Below, piece after piece: positions 16,989 through 23,073 of a stretch of DNA of 23,073 bases (the first letter of the stretch is position 1; every line of letters begins with the position of its first letter). The translations under genes and the position numbers were made by a program. The stretch comes from Polynucleobacter sp. UBA2650. GTDB lineage: Bacteria; Pseudomonadota; Gammaproteobacteria; Burkholderiales; Burkholderiaceae. The notes under the pieces are model-generated. The model was not told where the DNA came from. It saw nothing but the letters and a program-made list of their open reading frames with translations, and searched no databases. The DNA lies in NCBI GenBank assembly GCA_002359975.1, contig DENG01000064.1, forward strand, positions 21,337 through 44,409. The letters are read 5' to 3'.

Positions 16989-16994
16989 ATTGTA
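16989..16994 (-). promoter_or_regulatory. Candidate -10 element for leaderless yicC transcript
   Basis: TACAAT on the minus strand (5 of 6 to TATAAT) lies exactly 6 nt before the yicC ATG, so transcription would start at or beside the start codon. The -35 position falls over the start codon of divergent rph and does not match TTGACA, so the call is weak. Confidence 0.4.
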
Positions 16995-17014
16995 AATTGC
17001 AAAGGTAATCTCCC

Positions 17015-17743
17015 ATGAATCAGCCCTTCCAGCGTCCTAGCCAACGTCAAGCCCGCGACCTACGACCCGTGACCGTCACACGCTCCTTCACAAAACATGC
17101 TGAAGGCTCTGTCCTCATTGAGTTTGGGGATACGAAGGTCTTATGCACCGCCAGCGTCCTAGAAAAGGTACCACCCCATCAGAAGGGATCAGGAGAGGGT
17201 TGGGTGACCGCCGAATACGGCATGCTGCCCCGCTCCACCCACACTCGCTCTGATCGCGAGGCGGCTAGAGGCAAGCAAAGTGGTCGCACACAAGAGATCC
17301 AACGTCTAATCGGTCGAGCAATGCGCAGTGTTTTTGATCTCAAGGCTCTAGGGGAACGAACAATTCATTTGGATTGTGATGTATTACAAGCGGATGGCGG
17401 TACAAGAACCGCTGCGATCACTGGGGCTTATGTTGCAGCCCGCGATGCAGTTAACCTCCTACTCAAAAATAAAGCAATTACCAGCGATCCAATTCTTGAT
17501 AGTGTTGCAGCAATCTCGGTCGGCATCTATCAAGGCGTACCCGTTTTGGATTTAGATTACGCCGAGGACTCTGCCTGCGATACCGATATGAACGTTGTCA
17601 TGACCGGTAAGGGCGGCATAATTGAAGTTCAAGGCACGGCTGAGGGCGCGCCATTCTCACGCACCGAACTAGAGGCTCTTCTTGACTTAGCCCAAGCCGG
17701 CATTGAAGAACTCAGTGCTCTACAGAGAAAAGCGCTCACCTAA
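17015..17743 (+). CDS. rph: Ribonuclease PH
   Basis: A phosphorolytic 3'-5' exoribonuclease that trims tRNA 3' ends. At 242 residues it is full length. The N-terminus reads [20 protein letters not shown]. Phosphate- and RNA-contacting blocks [21 protein letters not shown], written here in part as [13 protein letters not shown], and [20 protein letters not shown] are intact. The C-terminal [17 protein letters not shown] is also present. AAAGG sits 9 nt before the ATG at 17015. It heads a tight rph-rdgB-hemW run. The gene is not truncated, unlike the frameshifted copy in some E. coli K-12 strains. Confidence 0.97.
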   Translation: MNQPFQRPSQRQARDLRPVTVTRSFTKHAEGSVLIEFGDTKVLCTASVLEKVPPHQKGSGEGWVTAEYGMLPRSTHTRSDREAARGKQSGRTQEIQRLIGRAMRSVFDLKALGERTIHLDCDVLQADGGTRTAAITGAYVAARDAVNLLLKNKAITSDPILDSVAAISVGIYQGVPVLDLDYAEDSACDTDMNVVMTGKGGIIEVQGTAEGAPFSRTELEALLDLAQAGIEELSALQRKALT

Positions 17744-17744
17744 G

Positions 17745-18356
17745 ATGAATCAAGGCCTAGTATTAGCATCCAATAATGCTGGGAAGTTGCGTGAGTTTGC
17801 TGAACTTCTAAAACCATTTGCGATCGATGTGATAGCCCAAGGGCAACTGAATATCCCGGCTGCAGAGGAACCCTTTGAAACCTTTGTGGATAATGCGCTA
17901 GCCAAGGCAAGACATGCTAGCTTACTCAGTGCTCTGCCAGCTTTAGCGGACGACTCGGGGATCTGTGTCGATGCCTTAGGTGGTGCGCCTGGAGTACGCT
18001 CGGCTCGTTTTGCAGGAGAGCATTGTTCTGATCGCGATAACAACCGGAAACTGATATCGGCATTAGAAAATCAACCAAATCGTCGCGCCCATTACGTTTG
18101 TGTCTTGGCATTGGTTCGCAGCGCCACAGATTCACAACCTCTCATTGTAGAAACACGCTGGGATGGGGAAATCATCGATACGCCAAGGGGTGCCAATGGC
18201 TTTGGCTATGACCCCTACTTTTACCTGCCCGAGCTGGGCAAAACTGCTGCTGAGTTGCTAGCGGAGCATAAAAACCAAATTAGTCATCGAGGTCAAGCCT
18301 TAAGGAACCTCATGAGCCAATTACAAAACTCTTCTTTCTTTACCGCTAATGCTTGA
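17745..18356 (+). CDS. rdgB: dITP/XTP pyrophosphatase (non-canonical purine NTP pyrophosphatase)
   Basis: A 203-residue Ham1/RdgB house-cleaning enzyme that removes dITP, ITP and XTP from the nucleotide pool. The start VLASNNAGKLREFAELL is the substrate-phosphate loop. The catalytic block is ALADDSGICVDALGGAPGVRSARF. The C-terminal part has GFGYDPYFYLPELGKTAAEL and SHRGQAL. The ATG at 17745 is the natural start, 1 nt after the rph stop. A longer in-frame opening overlapping rph is unsupported. The 3' end overlaps hemW by 8 nt, which suggests translational coupling. Confidence 0.96.
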   Translation: MNQGLVLASNNAGKLREFAELLKPFAIDVIAQGQLNIPAAEEPFETFVDNALAKARHASLLSALPALADDSGICVDALGGAPGVRSARFAGEHCSDRDNNRKLISALENQPNRRAHYVCVLALVRSATDSQPLIVETRWDGEIIDTPRGANGFGYDPYFYLPELGKTAAELLAEHKNQISHRGQALRNLMSQLQNSSFFTANA

Positions 18357-19515
18357 CTCTGCAATACAGCTCAAAGCATTACCCCCGCTCTCGCTCTATA
18401 TCCACTTTCCTTGGTGTGAGCGCAAATGTCCCTATTGCGACTTTAACTCGCATCAGGTGAAAGATGGGGGCTTTGATGAGAAGCGCTACATTCAGGCGCT
18501 GATTGCAGATTTACAAACAGAGCTTCCGAACATTTGGGGGCGGCGGGTACACACCATTTTTATTGGCGGTGGCACACCCAGCCTACTCTCCCCCGCTGGT
18601 CTTGATGAACTGCTCTCCCATGTTCGAGCCCTAATACCGCTCGAACCTCATGCCGAGATCACTCTGGAGGCTAATCCTGGATCAGTAGAAGCTGCAAAGT
18701 TTAGAGAATTTGCCCAGCTGGGGGTCAATCGAGTATCGCTAGGGATACAGAGTTTTAATGATCGCCACCTCAAATCCTTAGGCCGAATCCATAACGCCTC
18801 TGAAGCGCAGGCTGCCATTGAAATTGCTCAGGACTACTTTGCAAGTGTCAATCTTGATGTGATGTATGCCTTGCCAGAACAAACTGCCGATGAAGCAAAA
18901 GCCGATCTACTGCGCGCCTTGTCTTTCCAAACGAAGCATCTATCGCTCTATCACCTCACCATGGAGCCCAATACCTACTTTGCAAGCCATCCACCACCCC
19001 TGCCGAACGAGGATGAAAGTGATGTCATGTTTGAGTTTGCACTCTCCACCCTTCAAGAGAGGGGGTATCAGCGCTATGAGGTATCCGCCTACTGTCAAGA
19101 TAACCAGGTCTGCAGACACAATCTGAATTACTGGGAATTTGGAGACTATATTGGCATCGGTGCAGGTGCGCATGGCAAGATCTCGATGCCAAATCGTATT
19201 ACTCGGCAAATCCGTGAACGTCATCCCGAAACGTATATGGACAAAATCTTCAAAGAGAACTCTGCCTGTCTTGAGAACCGTAGCATCGAGATCGACGATC
19301 TGGCGTTTGAGTTCATGTTGAATGGTCTTAGATTAATCAATGGTGTACCAACCCACCAATTTACGGAACGCACTGGTCTGCCTTTGCATCGAATCTCTAA
19401 AGCAATCGATGAGGCGATTCGCAAGGGCTTATTAGACGAGGATCCGATGCGACTGAAAGCAACAGCCCTTGGTATGCGCTATCTTAATGACCTACAAGAA
19501 CTATTCTTGAAATAA
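18349..19515 (+). CDS. hemW: Radical SAM heme chaperone HemW
   Basis: A 388-residue radical SAM protein. The 4Fe-4S cluster motif CERKCPYCDFNSH has Cys23, Cys27 and Cys30, and is preceded by YIHFPW. The SAM-binding GGGTPS lies near residue 74. The CDFNSH ending and the lack of the extra HemN N-terminal cysteine region mark it as HemW, often misnamed oxygen-independent coproporphyrinogen III oxidase. Known HemW proteins bind heme and deliver it to respiratory enzymes. It overlaps rdgB by 8 nt and ends 7 nt before the convergent tRNA-Ser gene, with no clear terminator between. Confidence 0.95.
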   Translation: MLDSAIQLKALPPLSLYIHFPWCERKCPYCDFNSHQVKDGGFDEKRYIQALIADLQTELPNIWGRRVHTIFIGGGTPSLLSPAGLDELLSHVRALIPLEPHAEITLEANPGSVEAAKFREFAQLGVNRVSLGIQSFNDRHLKSLGRIHNASEAQAAIEIAQDYFASVNLDVMYALPEQTADEAKADLLRALSFQTKHLSLYHLTMEPNTYFASHPPPLPNEDESDVMFEFALSTLQERGYQRYEVSAYCQDNQVCRHNLNYWEFGDYIGIGAGAHGKISMPNRITRQIRERHPETYMDKIFKENSACLENRSIEIDDLAFEFMLNGLRLINGVPTHQFTERTGLPLHRISKAIDEAIRKGLLDEDPMRLKATALGMRYLNDLQELFLK

Positions 19516-19522
19516 ATAGCAT

Positions 19523-19612
19523 TGGCGGAAGCGGTGAGATTCGAACTCACGGAGGACTTTCATCCTCGCCAGTTTTCAAGACTGGTGCATTCAACCACTC
19601 TGCCACGCTTCC
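19523..19612 (-). tRNA. tRNA-Ser (anticodon TGA)
   Basis: A 90-nt class II tRNA on the minus strand with encoded CCA. Acceptor GGAAGCG pairs with CGCTTCC. The D arm carries GGCAGAGTGGTTGAATGCACC. The anticodon stem CCAGT/ACTGG closes loop CTTGAAA, anticodon TGA, reading UCA and related Ser codons. A long variable arm (GAGGATGAAAGTCCTC) and T arm (TGAGTTCGAATCTCA) are present. Confidence 0.97.
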
Positions 19613-19624
19613 ATTAAAGGTGAG

Positions 19625-19630
19625 ATTATA
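19625..19630 (-). promoter_or_regulatory. -10 element of tRNA-Ser
   Basis: A perfect TATAAT on the minus strand ends 12 nt before the mature tRNA 5' end (19612), predicting a 5' leader of about 5 nt. The -35 region is not recognisable. The element lies between the lhgO-like gene stop and the tRNA, so the tRNA need not depend on that gene's transcript. Confidence 0.6.
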
Positions 19631-19671
19631 AGGAAGTTACGGAATTAGGCTTTCTGCTTTGAAATTTTCAA

Positions 19672-20787
19672 CTAAACCATTATCTTTCTTAAATGCTGCG
19701 CAATCGCGAGGCTTGAGGTTAATGCAGGTGATTCAAAGCCATAGAGGTTATAGAGGCCATCGATTTGATGCTCCTCTGGGCCATCAATCCTAAAATCCCC
19801 AGCGGCTTGGTCCTTAGACACAATCTTAGCCCTAACCCCTGAGTAATCCGCTTGCAGTGCTCCGTCTTTAAGGTTCGGCCAGTATTGGCGGATTGCCTCA
19901 TAAAAACGCTCGCCCCGCTTGGGATCCACGGCGTAATTAATTTGCTCTTCAGACTCAATGTCGAGCCACTCCACATCGGGGCCAAACTTTGCTTGCCCTG
20001 CCATATCCAATGTCAAATGAACTCCGAGTCCGCCTGGCTCTGGGACTGGATATATCAAATGTTTGAATGGTGACCTGCCAGAGAGGGAAAAGTAATTACC
20101 CTTTGCAAAATAGGCCTGAGGGATCGTTTCAGGAGATAGGCCCTCGATCTTTCTAGCGATGGCGGGTGCGCTCATGCCTGCACAATTAATCAGATATTTA
20201 GTTTGCAGGCGCATCGAGTCTATCCCACCAACCTCCAATTCAAAGCCACCGGATATGACTGTCGCCCGGATGAGAGGAGATAAATAGGCAACCATCCCGC
20301 CTGCATCCTCAAACCCACCCAAAAGGGAGAGCATGTAAGCATGGCTATCAACAATGCCAGAAGACTTAGAAAGAATTGCTGCTTCTACTCTCAGGTCTGG
20401 CTCCAAGGTCTTGGCCTCCTTAGCAGTAATCATGCTAATTTCTGGGGCCTGATTGAGTTGAGCCTTATAGAAAAGTCCCTCTAAGGCATCAATCTGATTT
20501 TTATCACTAGCAACAATTAATTTACCGTAACGCTGGGTGCCCACCTGGTGACCCCGGCAATACTCATATAAAAGACGATTACCTTCAACGCAAAATTTAG
20601 CCTTTAAAGAATCTTTTGGGTAATAAATACCTGCGTGGATGACCTCACTATTTCTGGCGCTGCTAATTGTTCCAAATGAGGACTCGCGCTCTAACAAAAT
20701 GGTCTCATGACCCTGCAAAGCCATCTCGCGGGCGATGGCTAAGCCGACAACGCCAGCCCCAACTACGACACAATCTAATCGTTCCAT
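19672..20787 (-). CDS. lhgO: FAD-dependent oxidoreductase, L-2-hydroxyglutarate dehydrogenase (LhgO) type
   Basis: A 371-residue DAO-fold flavoprotein. The N-terminal FAD motif is VVVGAGVVGLAIAREMALQG, followed by the acidic end of strand two (ILLERE). Family blocks SARNSEVIHAGIYYP, CAGMSAPAIA and the C-terminal GLYNLYGFESPALTSSLA match COG0579. Known members oxidise L-2-hydroxyglutarate to 2-oxoglutarate and pass electrons to the membrane quinone pool; that function here is inferred from family. I chose the ATG at 20787 just before the FAD motif. An in-frame GTG 27 codons upstream lacks any support. No strong ribosome-binding site is seen. It diverges from pgi across 83 bp. Confidence 0.85.
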   Translation of the reverse strand: MERLDCVVVGAGVVGLAIAREMALQGHETILLERESSFGTISSARNSEVIHAGIYYPKDSLKAKFCVEGNRLLYEYCRGHQVGTQRYGKLIVASDKNQIDALEGLFYKAQLNQAPEISMITAKEAKTLEPDLRVEAAILSKSSGIVDSHAYMLSLLGGFEDAGGMVAYLSPLIRATVISGGFELEVGGIDSMRLQTKYLINCAGMSAPAIARKIEGLSPETIPQAYFAKGNYFSLSGRSPFKHLIYPVPEPGGLGVHLTLDMAGQAKFGPDVEWLDIESEEQINYAVDPKRGERFYEAIRQYWPNLKDGALQADYSGVRAKIVSKDQAAGDFRIDGPEEHQIDGLYNLYGFESPALTSSLAIAQHLRKIMV

Positions 20788-20858
20788 ATTGTTCTGCTGT
20801 TTATGAAGACAAAATCGTAACACTTCAGCCTTAAATAGGCTTTTTAAGGGCTTATTGA

Positions 20859-20864
20859 TAAAAT
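20859..20864 (+). promoter_or_regulatory. Candidate -10 element for leaderless pgi transcript
   Basis: TAAAAT (5 of 6 to TATAAT) lies exactly 6 nt before the pgi ATG and no Shine-Dalgarno is present (the spacer is CCACCC). Transcription would begin at or next to the start codon. The -35 position (TAGGCT at 17 nt) is a poor match. Confidence 0.4.
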
Positions 20865-20870
20865 CCACCC

Positions 20871-22376
20871 ATGTCTACCAAGTCTGCTCAAAGCGATAGT
20901 GCCAATCCCTCGAAAGCGGTCTTTGGTTCATTACAAGCTGCCGGCCTTACCCTTGATCTTGCTTATCAAGGAATTAGTCAACCAGAGTGGGCTAGTCTTT
21001 TTACCAAAGCGGATCAAATAGGTCTCAAAGGGCAGATTACTGAGTTATTAACCGGTGGTCTGGTGAACACCTCAGAACACCGACCTGCCCTGCATACCAC
21101 CCTGCGTGATCTAAATAAAAATCCAATGCTTTATAAGGGCAATGATGTAATGCCAGCAATTGCTGAAGTTTGGCAACGCATGGAGGGTTTATGTAATAAA
21201 TGGGTAGGGGTAACTGATTTAATCCATATCGGAATTGGTGGTTCTGATTTTGGACCACGCCTAGCAGTACAGGCCTTAGCTCACTCGGCGAACAAACCAA
21301 ATCGTGGCATGCGAGTTCATTTTGCTGCCAACGTCGATAGCGCTGAGTTAAGCCATATTCTGGAGCGCGCACAAGCTAATAGCACTAAGGTATTGATTGT
21401 TTCTAAATCCTTTAGTACTTCTGAAACCATGATGAACGCAAAGACCATCATCAATTGGTTTAAGGCTAAGAATCTCACAAGCTCGCAGATCCAAAACTCT
21501 TTATTTGCCGTTACCTGCAATGTCAAAGCAGCCGAATCCTTTGGTATTCAAGCAGACAATATTTTCCCGTTTTGGGATTGGGTAGGCGGACGCTTCTCGG
21601 TCTGGTCTGCGGTTGGTCTTCCAATTGCTTTGCAGTATGGTTTTGAGACCTTCAAACAATTTTTATCCGGTGCCAATGCGATGGATCAGCATTTTGCAAG
21701 CACGCCAATCTCTCACAATCTACCCGTTTTACTTGCTCTTGCGCTTTACCATCAACAAACTAAACATCACTCTAAGGCGTATGCGGTGGTGCCCTATGCA
21801 CATGCTTTAGAACTCCTTCCATTTTGGCTACAACAACTCGATATGGAAAGTAATGGCAAGAGTACCGATAGACAAGGCAAGCATGTAAAAGCAAGTTCTC
21901 CCATCGTTTTTGGAAGTGCCGGTACCAATGCACAACATTCCTACTTTCAACTCCTTCACCAAGGGCCCGAGATCATCCCGGTAGATTTCATTATGGTGAA
22001 GGAGGCGATGAGCTCATTACCAGAGGCCAAGGAGCATCACAATGCTCTCTTAGCCAATTGCTTAGCCCAGGCCCAAGCTCTTGCTCATGGTAAAGAGTCC
22101 TCCGATCCAAATTTGAGCTATGCCGGCAAGCGACCAAGTAATTTAATTGCGTTACCAAAGTTAGATGCATACCACCTCGGCGCTCTATTAGCCTTATACG
22201 AACACCGTGCATTTTGTTTAGGAGCTCTGTGGAATCTCAATCCATTCGACCAGCCAGGAGTTGAGCTAGGCAAAGTCTTAGCTCGGCCGATTGAAGAAGC
22301 GCTCAAGGGGTCTCAACCAAATGATGAAGGTTTTGACTCTATAACCTCTGCCCGCATTAACTATTTAAAACAATAA
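20871..22376 (+). CDS. pgi: Glucose-6-phosphate isomerase
   Basis: It interconverts glucose 6-phosphate and fructose 6-phosphate. At 501 residues it is somewhat shorter than the common 540-550 form, but all signature sites are present: HIGIGGSDFGPRLA, SKSFSTSET (phosphate binding), DWVGGRFSVWSAVGL (signature 1), the catalytic Glu in QLDMESNGKS, His in GTNAQHSYFQLLHQG, and Lys in FDQPGVELGKV (signature 2). Start ATG 20871. The phosphohexomutase gene starts 5 nt after the stop, so the two likely form an operon linking fructose 6-phosphate to sugar-nucleotide precursors. Confidence 0.97.
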   Translation: MSTKSAQSDSANPSKAVFGSLQAAGLTLDLAYQGISQPEWASLFTKADQIGLKGQITELLTGGLVNTSEHRPALHTTLRDLNKNPMLYKGNDVMPAIAEVWQRMEGLCNKWVGVTDLIHIGIGGSDFGPRLAVQALAHSANKPNRGMRVHFAANVDSAELSHILERAQANSTKVLIVSKSFSTSETMMNAKTIINWFKAKNLTSSQIQNSLFAVTCNVKAAESFGIQADNIFPFWDWVGGRFSVWSAVGLPIALQYGFETFKQFLSGANAMDQHFASTPISHNLPVLLALALYHQQTKHHSKAYAVVPYAHALELLPFWLQQLDMESNGKSTDRQGKHVKASSPIVFGSAGTNAQHSYFQLLHQGPEIIPVDFIMVKEAMSSLPEAKEHHNALLANCLAQAQALAHGKESSDPNLSYAGKRPSNLIALPKLDAYHLGALLALYEHRAFCLGALWNLNPFDQPGVELGKVLARPIEEALKGSQPNDEGFDSITSARINYLKQ

Positions 22377-22381
22377 TTATT

Positions 22382-23073
22382 ATGCAAGTACCCGCATCCA
22401 TCTTTAAGGCCTACGATATTCGGGGCATTATTAATGAGACCCTCAATCCACAAATCGCTCATGCGATTGGTCAGGCATTTGGCAGTCAAATGCGCGATCT
22501 TGGTGAAACAGATGTGGTCATTGGTCGCGATGGTCGTCTATCGGGCCCAGAACTGATTGAGGCGCTAACCAAGGGTTTACTGTCAACCGGCATCAATGTG
22601 ATTGATCTGGGCATGGTGGCTACCCCCATGGTTTACTTTGCTGCTAATCAAACTTTGGGTAGCATCCAGCCCAAATCTGGAATCATGATTACGGGTAGTC
22701 ATAATCCTCCAAATTACAACGGGTTCAAAATGGTTCTGGGTGGTGCGGCTATTTATGGCGAGCAGATTCAGAGTTTGCGCAAACAAATTGAGGGTGAGCA
22801 TTTTCATCAGGGGACTGGTCAGCGCTCCACCTTCAATATTTTCCCCCAGTACCTCAAATACATTGTGGGTGATGTTCGCCTTGCCAGACCCATGAAGATT
22901 GCAGTTGATTGCGGCAATGGTGTGGGTGGTGCTTTTGCAGGAGAGCTGTTCAGAGCGCTAGGCTGTGATGTACAGGAACTCTTTTGTGAGGTCGATGGAA
23001 ATTTTCCAAATCACCATCCCGACCCTGCCCATCTTGAGAACCTCCAAGACCTAATTCACAATCTTGCTAATAC
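22382..23073 (+). CDS. Phosphomannomutase/phosphoglucomutase, 3' end cut by window edge
   Basis: About 230 residues of a protein from the alpha-D-phosphohexomutase family (full length about 460; AlgC/ManB type) are present. It interconverts hexose 1- and 6-phosphates for cell-envelope polysaccharide precursors. The protein opens PASIFKAYDIRGIINETLN. The phosphoserine loop is GIMITGSHNPPNYNGFKM with Ser106. VIGRDGRLSGPEL and VDCGNGVGG (start of domain 2) follow. The metal-binding DGDGDR loop should lie beyond the window. Whether mannose or glucose phosphate is preferred cannot be read from this part. It starts 5 nt after pgi and has no separate promoter in view. Confidence 0.94.
   Translation, partial: MQVPASIFKAYDIRGIINETLNPQIAHAIGQAFGSQMRDLGETDVVIGRDGRLSGPELIEALTKGLLSTGINVIDLGMVATPMVYFAANQTLGSIQPKSGIMITGSHNPPNYNGFKMVLGGAAIYGEQIQSLRKQIEGEHFHQGTGQRSTFNIFPQYLKYIVGDVRLARPMKIAVDCGNGVGGAFAGELFRALGCDVQELFCEVDGNFPNHHPDPAHLENLQDLIHNLAN

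Noticed and set aside
20827..20845. Small hairpin AGCCT-taaat-AGGCT followed by Ts, before pgi
   Set aside because: It has only 5 bp of stem, no plus-strand gene ends here to terminate, and it coincides with the expected pgi promoter region.
19672..20868. Longer GTG-started version of the lhgO-like gene (27 extra residues)
   Set aside because: The extra segment has no family resemblance and runs into the pgi promoter; the ATG at 20787 sits directly before the FAD-binding motif.

Overview
The window looks like chromosomal DNA of a Burkholderiaceae betaproteobacterium, most likely Polynucleobacter or a close relative. This rests on gene order (ilvB-ilvN-ilvC-psd-pssA-leuA; rph-rdgB-hemW; yicC-gmk-rpoZ-spoT), on protein character and on compact spacing. 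No database search was possible, so the genus is an inference. All the DNA looks like core chromosome: no transposase, integrase, phage gene, CRISPR array or toxin-antitoxin pair was seen.

Layout. (1) 1-6329, minus strand: a biosynthetic run ilvB, ilvN, ilvC, psd, pssA, then leuA (cut by the left edge). It combines branched-chain amino acid synthesis with the two steps that make phosphatidylethanolamine. Between pssA and leuA lies a previously unlisted 24-codon leader ORF with 11 Leu codons. It is followed by mutually exclusive antiterminator and terminator structures, a textbook leucine attenuator. (2) 6573-8718, plus strand: a sigma-70-family factor, a one-TM DUF3619-type protein, a secreted DUF3106-type protein and an RDD membrane protein. 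The run ends in a terminator that lies inside the coding sequence of the convergent gene. (3) 8719-12017, minus: a large FtsX-like ABC permease and an atypical SDR. (4) 12078-12773: stem-loops, tRNA-Arg(ACG) on minus, and greB on plus, with only 18 bp between the tRNA and greB. (5) 12783-16982, minus: yicC, gmk, rpoZ and a bifunctional spoT/rel gene, which is the stringent-response cluster. (6) 17015-19515, plus: rph, rdgB, hemW. (7) 19523-20787, minus: tRNA-Ser(UGA) and an LhgO-like FAD oxidoreductase. (8) 20871-23073, plus: pgi and the start of a phosphomannomutase/phosphoglucomutase gene (cut by the right edge).

Themes. Much of the window concerns amino acid supply and growth control: leucine attenuation, ppGpp metabolism, the omega subunit, the GreB transcript-cleavage factor, RNase PH and YicC. 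Three genes (leu leader, yicC, pgi) carry a -10-like hexamer exactly 6 nt before ATG, which suggests leaderless transcripts. The least understood part is the sigma factor/DUF3619/DUF3106/RDD run, whose architecture fits a sigma/membrane anti-sigma pair. I did not find a clearly new defence or mobile system. The best new observations are regulatory.
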